DNA from: Acidobacteriota bacterium
GTDB lineage: Bacteria > Acidobacteriota > Thermoanaerobaculia > Multivoradales > JAHEKO01
NCBI GenBank assembly: GCA_024638355.1
Contig: JAHEKO010000121.1
Span: forward strand, 1-9,243
Direction: 5' to 3'
DNA: 9,243 nucleotides
Part shown: positions 1-6,506 of the stretch, piece by piece
Layout of the letters: each line of letters starts with the position of its first letter
How positions within the stretch are numbered: the first letter of the stretch is position 1
The notes under the pieces: generated by a model
Told to the model about the DNA's origin: nothing
Databases searched by the model: none
What the model saw: only the letters and a program-made list of their open reading frames with translations
Program-made: the position numbers and the translations under genes

Positions 1-283
1 TCCACTGCACGTCGCCCGCGCCGACCACGCCGGCGTTGCCGAGGCTGTCCGCGTGCTCCACGGTGCCGGCCAGAACATAGGTGATCGTCTCGATCCCCCG
101 GTGCGGATGCCACGGAAAGCCTTGCCGGTAATCCTCGGGGCGCTCGTTGCGGAAGTCGTCGAGCAGCAGGAACGGGTCGAACGCCTCGGTCTTGCCGAAG
201 CCGAAGGCGCGGTCGAGCCGCACCCCGGCTCCCTCGAGGGTCGGTCGCGCGCTGCTGATCTCGCGTACGGGTCGAATCGACAT
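1..283 (-). CDS. Pirin family protein, N-terminal part (runs off the left edge)
   Basis: The reverse strand reads as an open frame of 94 codons from an ATG at 283 to the window edge. The product begins [20 protein letters not shown] and matches the pirin cupin N-domain, with the hallmark [20 protein letters not shown] at residues 56-75. His59 and His61 correspond to the first two metal ligands of human pirin (His56, His58). The remaining His and Glu ligands would lie just beyond the edge, after the DVQW at residues 91-94. Pirins are Fe-binding bicupins, some with quercetin 2,3-dioxygenase activity and others acting as redox or regulatory proteins, so the substrate cannot be assigned. The ATG is supported by the normal pirin N-terminus. 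The nearest purine-rich ribosome site, GAGGAG (298-303), is 14 nt upstream, which is long. The gene is divergent from the exported beta-propeller gene at 526. I am confident of the family; function is open. Confidence 0.93.
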   Translation of the reverse strand, partial: MSIRPVREISSARPTLEGAGVRLDRAFGFGKTEAFDPFLLLDDFRNERPEDYRQGFPWHPHRGIETITYVLAGTVEHADSLGNAGVVGAGDVQW

Positions 284-309
284 GCAAGATGCAACCGCTC
301 CTCGACCCG
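268..309 (-). promoter_or_regulatory. Inverted repeat enclosing the pirin start codon
   Basis: CGGGTCGA (268-275) and TCGACCCG (302-309) form a perfect 8-bp inverted repeat with a 26-nt loop. In the pirin mRNA the stem would enclose the ATG (281-283) and overlap the GAGGAG ribosome site (298-303). The loop also holds a short tandem repeat, ATGCAA at 282-287 and 289-294, separated by one base. It could be a translational control hairpin, an operator, or chance in GC-rich DNA. Only the repeat itself is seen; a role is inference. Confidence 0.25.
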
Positions 310-525
310 GTTTCTTCCCGCCGCCCGATCGCTCGAGGGTGATGACTACATGCGGGTACGACCTGGCGGACACGGCCGATGCCAGGCACCTCGGCGCGCG
401 AATGCTGGCGCTCTCTCGGCTCTTGCTAAGCTACGCACCGCGTCGCAGGAGGTCACGCGGGCGGTGGGCGGATACCCCCGTAGGCCACGAGCGCGACTAC
501 CCTACGGCCCTTTGGAGAGCTACCG
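284..525. other. Divergent intergenic region between pirin and the beta-propeller gene
   Basis: This 242-bp spacer separates two divergent starts and must hold both promoters. I find no convincing sigma-70 -35/-10 pair on either strand. The AT-richest spot is around 420-433 (TCTTGCTAAGCTAC), which matches the consensus poorly. A 7-bp inverted repeat, CCGTAGG (478-484) and CCTACGG (501-507), sits just upstream of the GGAGAG ribosome site (514-519) of the + strand gene and could form a leader hairpin. No small ORF with a credible start is apparent. Confidence 0.5.
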
Positions 526-2481
526 ATGAACGTTGCGAGAGTACTCGGTCACTGTCTGGTCTGCCTGGCGCTGGCCGTACCGCTCGGCGCCCAGACGCAG
601 AGCGCTACCGGTCAACTCATTCCGTTCCCGCCGGACGACTGGGGCGCAGAGATGTTGCCGATCCGCGAGTGGCTCCAGCTGCAGACTCTGGACCAATTCG
701 ACGTCTACCATGACTTCAAGTTCACCAACCGCCTGACCCAGAGCGGCATTACGTTCGAGCACCGCTCCACGCCGGATTCCGGCAGGTTCTATCAACCGAA
801 CCACTACGATCACGGCAACTCGCTCGTCGTCGCCGATGTCGACGGCGACCGCCTCCTCGACATCTACTTCGTCAGTCAGCTGGGGCCCAACGAGCTCTGG
901 CGAAACGAAGGCGGTGGCCGCTTTCGAAACATCACCGCGTCGGCCGGCGTGGCGCTCGAAGATCGCTTGAGTGCGGGCGCCTCCTTTGCCGACTACGACA
1001 ACGACGGCGACGCCGACCTCTACGTCACCTCGGTGCGGATGGGCAACGTCTTGTTCCAGAACGACGGCAAGGGGCGCTTTCGAGATGTCACCGCCGAAGC
1101 GGGTGTACAGCACACCGGTCACTCCTCGGGTGCCGTGTTCTTCGACTACGACAGTGACGGCCGACTCGATCTCTTCCTCACCAACGTCGGGAAGTACACC
1201 ACCGATGAGCGGTCCACCGCAGGCTACTGGATCGGGATCGCCCTCGAGCACCCGGAAGGAGACGCCTTCTCCGGCCACCTGGTGCCGTCGCGCACCGAGT
1301 ATTCGGTCCTCTATCGCAATCTTGGCGACGGCAAGTTCCAGGACGTAACGGAGGCGGCCGGCGTCCGGACCGGTATCTGGAGCGGCGACGCGAGCCCCGT
1401 CGACCTGAACGGGGACGGCCGGATGGATCTCTACGTCCTCAACATGCAGGGTGACGATCAGTACTTCGAAAACGTAGACGGGCGCAGCTTTGTCGAGCGC
1501 AGACAGCACTACTTTCCGAAGACGCCCTGGGGCACCATGGGCGTGAAGTTCTTCGACTACAACCGTGACGGTCGCATCGACCTGATGCTCACCGACATGC
1601 ACTCCGACATGAGTCGCAGAGTGACCCCGGGCTACGAAAAGCACAAGTCGATGATGCTGTGGGACGAAGAGACCCTCCAGGGGGGCGAGGACAACATCTT
1701 CGGCAATGCCTTCTACGAGCGTCAGACGGATGGCAGCTTTCTAGAGATCTCCGACGAGATCGGTGCCGAGAACTACTGGCCCTGGGGCATCAGCGTCGAC
1801 GATCTCAACGCCGACGGATGGGACGATGTGTTCATCAGCTCGAGCATGAACTTCCCCTGGAACTACGGGGTCAACACCGTCCTACTCAACAACAACGGCG
1901 AGAGGTTTCTCGACAGCGAGTTCATCCTCGGCGTGGAGCCGCGGACCTATCTCGAGGACCGCTCCTGGCACCAGCACGAGCCGAAGCTGGAGACCAAGAA
2001 GCCCTGGTTCCAGATCGACTGCTCCGGCCGTGACGCCTCATACTTCCTCTGCCGCGGTCGTAGCGGTGCGGCAACCGTCATGGGGAACGTCGGCACCAGG
2101 ACCTCGGTGCTGTTCGATCTCGACGAAGACGGCGATCTCGACATCGTCACCGGCGAGTTCAACGATGCGCCCCAGGTCCTGATCAGCGATCTGAGCGATC
2201 GACGCACCATCCGGTTCGTGAAGATCCGTCTCGTCGGCAGCACCTCCAACCGCGACGGTCTCGGGGCTCGCGTAACGGTGGAGGTCGACGGCGCGAGCTA
2301 CACCAAGGTTCACGACGGCAAGTCGGGGTACCTCTCGCAAAGCTCGAAGCCCCTGTACTTCGGTCTCGGCGAAGCGGCTTCGATCGATCGGGTCGTCGTC
2401 AGCTGGCCCTCGGGTACGCAGCAGACGGTGACCGAAGGCCTGACGGTGAGCTCGACGATCGAAATACGCGAGCCGAGATAA
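526..2481 (+). CDS. Exported FG-GAP/VCBS beta-propeller protein with ASPIC/UnbV domain (CRTAC1-like)
   Basis: The ATG at 526 follows GGAGAG (514-519) by 6 nt. The 651-aa product starts with a short Sec signal peptide (Arg5, hydrophobic 11-20, likely cleavage after LGA at residue 22). Seven Ca-binding-type D-x-[DN]-x-[DN]-G-type motifs, each closing a propeller repeat, start at Asp104, 156, 207, 293, 344, 426 and 531. Several blades also carry the pattern L-[YFW]-x-N-x-G-x-G-x-F-x-[DN]-[VI]-T followed by AGV, for example near 124-142, 175-194 and 262-280. The C-terminus (about 570-645) is an ASPIC/UnbV domain, with GLGARVTVEVDG (578-589), GYLSQSS (601-607) and SWPSG (626-630). Such proteins are extracellular or periplasmic, structurally related to animal CRTAC1 and integrin-alpha propellers, and mostly of unknown function. 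Cys499 and Cys509 are the only cysteines after the signal peptide and could form a disulfide. It stands alone on this strand with no obvious partner gene in the window. Confidence 0.93.
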   Translation: MNVARVLGHCLVCLALAVPLGAQTQSATGQLIPFPPDDWGAEMLPIREWLQLQTLDQFDVYHDFKFTNRLTQSGITFEHRSTPDSGRFYQPNHYDHGNSLVVADVDGDRLLDIYFVSQLGPNELWRNEGGGRFRNITASAGVALEDRLSAGASFADYDNDGDADLYVTSVRMGNVLFQNDGKGRFRDVTAEAGVQHTGHSSGAVFFDYDSDGRLDLFLTNVGKYTTDERSTAGYWIGIALEHPEGDAFSGHLVPSRTEYSVLYRNLGDGKFQDVTEAAGVRTGIWSGDASPVDLNGDGRMDLYVLNMQGDDQYFENVDGRSFVERRQHYFPKTPWGTMGVKFFDYNRDGRIDLMLTDMHSDMSRRVTPGYEKHKSMMLWDEETLQGGEDNIFGNAFYERQTDGSFLEISDEIGAENYWPWGISVDDLNADGWDDVFISSSMNFPWNYGVNTVLLNNNGERFLDSEFILGVEPRTYLEDRSWHQHEPKLETKKPWFQIDCSGRDASYFLCRGRSGAATVMGNVGTRTSVLFDLDEDGDLDIVTGEFNDAPQVLISDLSDRRTIRFVKIRLVGSTSNRDGLGARVTVEVDGASYTKVHDGKSGYLSQSSKPLYFGLGEAASIDRVVVSWPSGTQQTVTEGLTVSSTIEIREPR

Positions 2482-2488
2482 GAACCGC

Positions 2489-2507
2489 GCCGCGCCGGAG
2501 ACGCGGC
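2489..2507 (+). terminator. GC hairpin between convergent genes, possible terminator
   Basis: GCCGCG (2489-2494) and CGCGGC (2502-2507) form a perfect 6-bp GC stem with a 7-nt loop. It lies in the 46-bp space between the stops of the beta-propeller gene (2481) and fbaB (2528), where terminators for both strands are expected. No T-tract follows on either strand, so it does not meet the classical intrinsic terminator definition. Confidence 0.35.
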
Positions 2508-2527
2508 CCGGAGCTCCAGGCGCCGTC

Positions 2528-3607
2528 CTAGGCGACCGTCACGTCTTCACACAGGAAGACGTCCTGGATCGCGTTGAGCAGCTCGACGCCCTCGTCCATC
2601 GGTCGCTGGAAGGCTTTTCGGCCCGAGATCAGGCCGGTACCGCCGCCGCGCTTGTTGATGACCGCGGTGCGCACCGCCTGCGCGAGGTCGCCCTGGCCGC
2701 TCGACGAGCCGCCCGAGTTGATCAGGCCGATGCGGCCCATGAAGCAGTTCGCCACCTGCCAGCGCACCAGATCGACCGGATGGTCCTTCACCAGCTCGCC
2801 GTAGACCGCGGGATGGGTCTTGCCGAAGCCCACGGCCTCATAGCCGCCGTTGTTCGTGGCCTGCTTCTGCTTGACGATGTCGGCCTCGATGGTGACGCCG
2901 AGGTGGTTGGCCTGGCCGGTCAGGTCGGCGGCGGCGTGGTAGTCGACGCCATCGACCTTGAAGTCGGCGTTGCGCAGGTAGCACCAGAGGATCGTCCCCA
3001 GCCCCAGCTCGTGCGCCTGCTGGAAGCACTCGGCGATCTCGACCAGCTCGCGGTCGAAGTCGTCGGAGCCGAAGTAGATCGTCGCGCCGATGGCAGCCGC
3101 GCCCATGTCCCACGCCTGCTCGACGCTGGCGAAGAGGATCTGCTTGTAGCTGTTGGGGTAGGTCAGCAGCTCGTTGTGGTTGATCTTGACGATGAAGGGA
3201 ATGCGGTGCGCGTACTTGCGCGACAGCGCGCCCAGAACGCCGAGGGTCGAGGCGACCCCGTTGCAGCCGCCCTCGATGGCGAGCCTCACGATGTGCTCGG
3301 GATCGAACAGCAGCGGGTTGGGCGCGAACGACGCCGCCGCGGAGTGCTCGATGCCCTGGTCGACCGGCAGGATCGACAGATACCCCGTGCCGCCTAGACG
3401 GCCGTGACTGTAGATCCTGCCCAGGTTCACCAGCACGCTCGACTTGCGGTCGGAGACGCCGAAGACGTCGTCGACGTGGGTCGGACCGGGCAGGTGGAGA
3501 TGGTCCTTGGGAATGCCTTCGCAGGTGAAGTTCAGAAGGCCGTCTGCCTCGTCGCCCAGATGCTCCACGATCCGGTCGATGGCGCGAGTGGTTTCAGCAA
3601 CTGCCAT
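2528..3607 (-). CDS. fbaB: Class I fructose-bisphosphate aldolase, FbaB/DhnA type
   Basis: This enzyme cleaves fructose 1,6-bisphosphate to dihydroxyacetone phosphate and glyceraldehyde 3-phosphate, or the reverse, in cytosolic glycolysis and gluconeogenesis, through a Schiff-base lysine. The 359-aa product is near the length of E. coli FbaB (350 aa) and strongly similar to it as I recall that sequence. Shared blocks include [18 protein letters not shown] (73-90), [15 protein letters not shown] (132-146), [10 protein letters not shown] (174-183), [10 protein letters not shown] (228-237) and LINSGG (295-300). By alignment with archaeal-type aldolases, Asp83, Trp208 and Tyr210 are active-site residues and Lys246 in ADIVK is the likely Schiff-base lysine. 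[11 protein letters not shown] and the later [11 protein letters not shown] (321-331) are the phosphate-binding loops. The ATG at 3607 is chosen because GGAGG lies 9 nt upstream and the N-terminus matches the family; the frame stays open further upstream but that stretch is antisense to the hydrolase. The 86-bp upstream gap holds a likely own promoter. Confidence 0.96.
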   Translation of the reverse strand: MAVAETTRAIDRIVEHLGDEADGLLNFTCEGIPKDHLHLPGPTHVDDVFGVSDRKSSVLVNLGRIYSHGRLGGTGYLSILPVDQGIEHSAAASFAPNPLLFDPEHIVRLAIEGGCNGVASTLGVLGALSRKYAHRIPFIVKINHNELLTYPNSYKQILFASVEQAWDMGAAAIGATIYFGSDDFDRELVEIAECFQQAHELGLGTILWCYLRNADFKVDGVDYHAAADLTGQANHLGVTIEADIVKQKQATNNGGYEAVGFGKTHPAVYGELVKDHPVDLVRWQVANCFMGRIGLINSGGSSSGQGDLAQAVRTAVINKRGGGTGLISGRKAFQRPMDEGVELLNAIQDVFLCEDVTVA

Positions 3608-3616
3608 GTCTCGTTT

Positions 3617-3621
3617 CCTCC
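3617..3621 (-). promoter_or_regulatory. Ribosome binding site of fbaB (decides the start)
   Basis: GGAGG on the reverse strand lies 9 nt before the ATG at 3607. It fixes the start of fbaB there and argues against the longer open frame that continues upstream into the hydrolase gene. Confidence 0.85.
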
Positions 3622-3639
3622 GCGTTTCCGTTCCGCCCG

Positions 3640-3667
3640 AGTATGCCAGTTCGGGCTCGATCGAGCC
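3640..3667 (-). promoter_or_regulatory. Candidate fbaB promoter with an adjoining 14-bp palindrome
   Basis: On the reverse strand TGG-CATACT (3648-3640) resembles an extended -10 element: TG, one base, then a hexamer matching TATAAT at four of six positions. The implied leader is about 25 nt and carries the GGAGG site. A perfect 14-bp palindrome, GGCTCGATCGAGCC (3654-3667), sits 5 bp upstream of the TG, where the -35 contact would be. No good -35 hexamer occurs at 17 nt. This fits an operator or activator site controlling the aldolase, but no regulator gene is next to it. Confidence 0.4.
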
Positions 3668-3693
3668 AGACAATACGGTGACAAAACGGGTTT

Positions 3694-4518
3694 TCAGCCG
3701 CCTGCCCGCTCGTCGACGAAGGCGCCGAGCTCGGTCCACACGCGCCCCACTCCGAGGAGGTCGTTGTGTCCGGCCTCGTCCACCGGCACCCACCGCCCCC
3801 GGGCTCCCAGCGCTTCGGCCAGACGCTCGCCCTGCGCCGCCGGGATGATCCGGTCGCGGAGGCCGTGAACGACCAGAGTCGGACAACCGATCCGCCCTGC
3901 CGCCGTGAGCGAGTCGTAGCTTTCCCGCACCAGGACTCGCACCAGCAGGGAGGGGAAGTGCGCCGCCGCGGCGTCGAAGAGCCGGGTCCACGCGCTCATC
4001 AGGATCAGGCCATCGACCGCGCCGGAGCGCTGCGCCGCCACCTGGATCGCCACCGCCGAGCCGAGTGACCAGCCGGCGACGGTCACCGGCCGCTCGGGCC
4101 AGCGCTCGGTGGCCCAGTCGAGGGCGGCCAGCCCGGCGTCGATCAGACCCGCCTCGGACGGCGACCCGGCGCTCCTCCCATAGCCCGGGTACTCCACCGC
4201 CACCGCGTAGACGCCGAGCTCACGCCAGCGTTCGAGGAGCCCCGACCACTTGAGCGTCTCGAGGTTCTCGCCGTTGCCGTGAAAGAAGACCACCACCGGC
4301 CGCGAGGGATCGTCCGTCCCGCCGTGCCAGCCGTGCACGCGCACGCCGCCGCCGTCCCAGAAGACCTCTTCGAAGCCCGCCGGCGGCGGGCCCACCTCGA
4401 TCGCCGGAATCGGATAGGTCGCGTGCTTCACGAACGACCTGACCGCCGTGACCAGGAGCACCGCAAAGCCCACGGCGATAGCGAGCCGAAGCCAACGCTC
4501 CCTAGACATGGCATCCAT
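3694..4518 (-). CDS. Membrane-anchored alpha/beta hydrolase (bem46/ABHD13-like serine hydrolase)
   Basis: The 274-aa product has one N-terminal hydrophobic segment (about 9-29, [17 protein letters not shown]) and then an alpha/beta hydrolase fold. FFHGNGEN (78-85) is the oxyanion loop, [14 protein letters not shown] (109-122) is a conserved block of this subfamily, and GWSLGS (149-154) is the nucleophile elbow with Ser151. HGLRDRIIP (218-226) supplies Asp222 and GHNDLL (250-255) supplies His251, so the catalytic triad is complete. Substrate is unknown; relatives are esterases, thioesterases or peptidases. The anchor puts the catalytic domain at the membrane, side unknown. I chose ATG at 4518 because GGAAG lies 7 nt upstream. 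A GTG at 4524 and an ATG at 4509 are alternatives, with too short and too long spacing. It lies 30 nt after the Nudix gene, with a hairpin in that gap, and is probably cotranscribed. Confidence 0.88.
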   Translation of the reverse strand: MDAMSRERWLRLAIAVGFAVLLVTAVRSFVKHATYPIPAIEVGPPPAGFEEVFWDGGGVRVHGWHGGTDDPSRPVVVFFHGNGENLETLKWSGLLERWRELGVYAVAVEYPGYGRSAGSPSEAGLIDAGLAALDWATERWPERPVTVAGWSLGSAVAIQVAAQRSGAVDGLILMSAWTRLFDAAAAHFPSLLVRVLVRESYDSLTAAGRIGCPTLVVHGLRDRIIPAAQGERLAEALGARGRWVPVDEAGHNDLLGVGRVWTELGAFVDERAGG

Positions 4519-4548
4519 CACCACTCTTCCGGGAAGCGGAGTGGATGC
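4511..4548 (-). promoter_or_regulatory. Inverted repeat in the Nudix-hydrolase junction, covering the hydrolase start
   Basis: GCATCCA (4511-4517) and TGGATGC (4542-4548) are perfect 7-bp complements. An overlapping alternative pairing is CCACTC (4521-4526) with GAGTGG (4539-4544). The first structure starts one base after the Nudix stop codon (4549-4551) and covers part of the hydrolase ATG (4516-4518); both would mask the GGAAG ribosome site. This arrangement suits translational coupling, in which ribosomes finishing the Nudix gene open the hairpin, or an attenuator. No T-run supports termination. Confidence 0.35.
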
Positions 4549-5154
4549 TCACTCCGCACCCGTCATGTCGACCCCCACCCGCTCCAACAGATTCTGCAGG
4601 ATGCGCGCCGTCAGCCCCCAGATACGCCGGCTCCCCACGTGGTAGATCCGTAGCATCCGCTGCACCCCGTCGATGTCGACCGCGCGATCCTCGACCAGGC
4701 GCGGATTGGCGAACGCCAGCAGCGGCGCCGAAAAGACCTCGGCGATCTCGCCCTCGTTCAGAGTCGTCTCCAGCGGGTAGGGCACCGCGGCGACACACGG
4801 GACGATGCGGTAGCCGCTGGGCGTCGACGCCTCGTCGAGCTCGCCGAGCAGCAGCGGCTTCGAGCGCTCGATGCCCAGCTCCTCTTCGGTCTCGCGCACC
4901 GCCGCCTGCCAATGGTTCTCGCCCAGGTCGAGCGCTCCTCCCGGGAAGGCGTACTGCCCGCCGTGCTTTTCGAGCGTTTCGGCGCGCTTGGTGAGCACCA
5001 CCCACAGCTCGTTCGCGTCCACGTAGAGCGGCACCAGCACCGCGGCCCGGCGATCCTCCGATGCCGGAAGGCGCCGCGCCGGCGGCGACTCCAGCTGCTC
5101 GCGCAAGGCCATGATCCAGCTCTGTCCGCCCGTCGGCGCGGTCGACTCCGTCAT
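4549..5154 (-). CDS. Nudix hydrolase, probable CoA pyrophosphatase (NudL/NUDT7-8 type)
   Basis: The 201-aa protein has a perfect Nudix box GX5EX7REUXEEXGU: Gly73, Glu79, Arg87-Glu88, Glu91-Glu92, Gly94 and Ile95. Just upstream, VVLTKRAETLEKHGGQYAFPGG starts near residue 52 and matches the UPF0035 signature LLTxRSxxLxxHxGQxxFPGG, which marks coenzyme A pyrophosphatases within the Nudix superfamily. Such enzymes use Mg or Mn to hydrolyse CoA or acyl-CoA to 3',5'-ADP and (acyl-)phosphopantetheine. The C-terminal region keeps RIWGLTARIL (177-186), also typical. The start is ATG at 5154, which overlaps the TGA of the membrane protein gene as ATGA, with a strong GGGAGGGG ribosome site just upstream. 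The open frame continues to 5568 but that part is antisense-like shadow inside the membrane protein gene. Overlap implies cotranscription. Substrate assignment rests on motifs only. Confidence 0.93.
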   Translation of the reverse strand: MTESTAPTGGQSWIMALREQLESPPARRLPASEDRRAAVLVPLYVDANELWVVLTKRAETLEKHGGQYAFPGGALDLGENHWQAAVRETEEELGIERSKPLLLGELDEASTPSGYRIVPCVAAVPYPLETTLNEGEIAEVFSAPLLAFANPRLVEDRAVDIDGVQRMLRIYHVGSRRIWGLTARILQNLLERVGVDMTGAE

Positions 5155-6506
5155 CTCTCCCCTCCCGGTCTGGCGGGATCGAGCGATCGCGGCAGGGCGT
5201 CGGCCGGCCGCGCCATGATCGCCACCGGCAGCGGCCGCTCGGGAGCGTTCGGCATCTCGATCTCGAACACATAGACGCGATATCGACGATCTCCCGTCCA
5301 CAGCGGGTGGCTGCGAACCGGCGGCCCCAGGTTGACCTCGAAGCGGATGCCGCCGTCGGGGCGGAAGACCGTATTGCCCGCGGAGCCGCCGGTGACGACG
5401 AGCTCGGAGGCGGCTCGAGGCCCGAAATCGATCAGCACCGACTCGAGCGGGCGCTCGGCGGCGATCATCAGCTGCGCCGGCCCGCTGGCGGCCGCGAACA
5501 CGGCGCCCTCGTCGCCGTCCTCGAGCGCCGGCGTGAGCGACCGCGACAAGACCCCCGTACCCTGCCACTCCGCGAAAGCGGGCGCGTGCCGCTGCGTGGT
5601 CTCGTACGGCAGCCGGCTGGCCAGCGACCGGTCGTGCCAGGCGGGGCGATCGTCACCCGCCGCGGTCGCGAGAGGCGCTCGCCACGCCGGCCAGAGAAAG
5701 AGCCCGGCGCCGATCGCGGCGGCCACCAGCCAGAGCGGGCGCGGAGCCCGCGGCGGCACGAACCAGAGCGCGGCGTAGAACGGCAGGAAGGCGCGGTTCG
5801 CCACCGCTCCGGAACCGCCGATGAAGTCGTGCGGCGAGACGAGCGGCAGCGCGAGCGTCCCGACGGCGGCGGCGGCGAGCAGCCAGCCGCGGTGGGTGCC
5901 GGGGCGGAAGCAGACGACCAGCAGGAGAGCCGGCAGGTACCAGACGAGCAGGCCGAAGTTGCGGCCGCCGAAGAGGTAGACGAGATTCCAGCCCAGAAGC
6001 TCGGGGCCGAAGCGGTGGAGCACCGACGCCGCCGTCGGCCAGGCCGGCCCCCCCTCGGACAGCGCGACGGCGACAGCCGCCACCGCGAACACGCCGACCA
6101 CGGCCAGGGCGAGCACCCGGCCGCGCCGACCGCGGGGCGCCGAGGCGACGATCGGAGCCAGCAGGACGACCGTCGGAGGCGCCCACCACACGCTCACCAG
6201 GACGAGCAGACTCGCCAGCGTCGGAGCGGCGAGACTCTCGGTGTCGGGATAGCTCTCGGGCGCCAGGCCGCCGGGGCGGGGCTCGCGGGCGAAGACCAGG
6301 AAGAGCGCCGCCGTGACACAGGCCGTCGCTCCCCATAGAGCCGGCGCGGGCGGGTCGGTCGAGAGCTCGACCCACCAGCCCGAGGCGAGAACGAGGAGCG
6401 CCACGAGGCCGGCCGCGGCGCCGCCGCCGCTCCGCTTCTGGTGGTGGCGGAAAGCCAATCCGATCGCGATCGCGGCGGCGAGCCACGCCGCGACGCTAGC
6501 CGGCAA
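5151..6506 (-). CDS. Polytopic membrane protein with C-terminal beta-rich domain, GT-C-like, function unknown
   Basis: The 451-aa product has about eight hydrophobic segments (near 4-20, 31-48, 55-72, 96-121, 130-149, 186-200, 207-224, 236-272), followed by a soluble, beta-rich tail (about 300-451). I do not recognise a named family. LFGGRNFGLLVWYLPALLL (178-196) and SPHDFIGGSGAVANRAFLPF (224-243) resemble conserved blocks I associate with GT-C/PMT-like transferases in glycan clusters, but no clear DxD or DE catalytic motif is seen in the first loop; the acidic stretch PESYPDTES (83-91) is the nearest candidate. The frame opens with TTG at 6506, overlapping the glycosyltransferase stop by 11 nt, with only AGGA 2 nt upstream, so translation probably depends on ribosomes arriving from the upstream gene. 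The stop overlaps the Nudix start (ATGA). The neighbouring GT4 gene suggests a role in surface glycan assembly. I am confident that it is a membrane protein, not of activity. Confidence 0.82.
   Translation of the reverse strand: MPASVAAWLAAAIAIGLAFRHHQKRSGGGAAAGLVALLVLASGWWVELSTDPPAPALWGATACVTAALFLVFAREPRPGGLAPESYPDTESLAAPTLASLLVLVSVWWAPPTVVLLAPIVASAPRGRRGRVLALAVVGVFAVAAVAVALSEGGPAWPTAASVLHRFGPELLGWNLVYLFGGRNFGLLVWYLPALLLVVCFRPGTHRGWLLAAAAVGTLALPLVSPHDFIGGSGAVANRAFLPFYAALWFVPPRAPRPLWLVAAAIGAGLFLWPAWRAPLATAAGDDRPAWHDRSLASRLPYETTQRHAPAFAEWQGTGVLSRSLTPALEDGDEGAVFAAASGPAQLMIAAERPLESVLIDFGPRAASELVVTGGSAGNTVFRPDGGIRFEVNLGPPVRSHPLWTGDRRYRVYVFEIEMPNAPERPLPVAIMARPADALPRSLDPARPGGER

Noticed and set aside
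402..430. Sigma-54-like TGGCGC and TTGCTA upstream of the beta-propeller gene
   Set aside because: The two elements are about 11 nt apart instead of the required 5, so the -24/-12 spacing is wrong.
520..1644. A 374-codon - strand frame antisense to the beta-propeller gene
   Set aside because: Its valine- and glutamate-rich sequence comes from reading the D-x-D-G repeats backwards. The + strand gene has a signal peptide, repeats and a domain end that account for this DNA.
3684..3700. AAAAC/GTTTT inverted repeat after the hydrolase stop as a terminator
   Set aside because: The stem is only five mostly A-T pairs with a two-base loop, too weak to terminate, and no separate T-tract follows.
3608..3991. 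Upstream extension of the fbaB frame to 3991
   Set aside because: The added 128 residues are low-complexity R/G/A/P sequence overlapping the hydrolase gene, while GGAGG and the family N-terminus fix the start at 3607.
5155..5568. N-terminal extension of the Nudix frame to 5568
   Set aside because: The extra sequence lies inside the membrane protein gene in another frame, resembles no domain, and a strong ribosome site precedes the ATG at 5154.
5307..6338. A 343-codon + strand frame antisense to the membrane protein gene
   Set aside because: It is Arg/Glu/Gly-rich low-complexity sequence, as expected opposite a hydrophobic GC-rich gene, with no motif.
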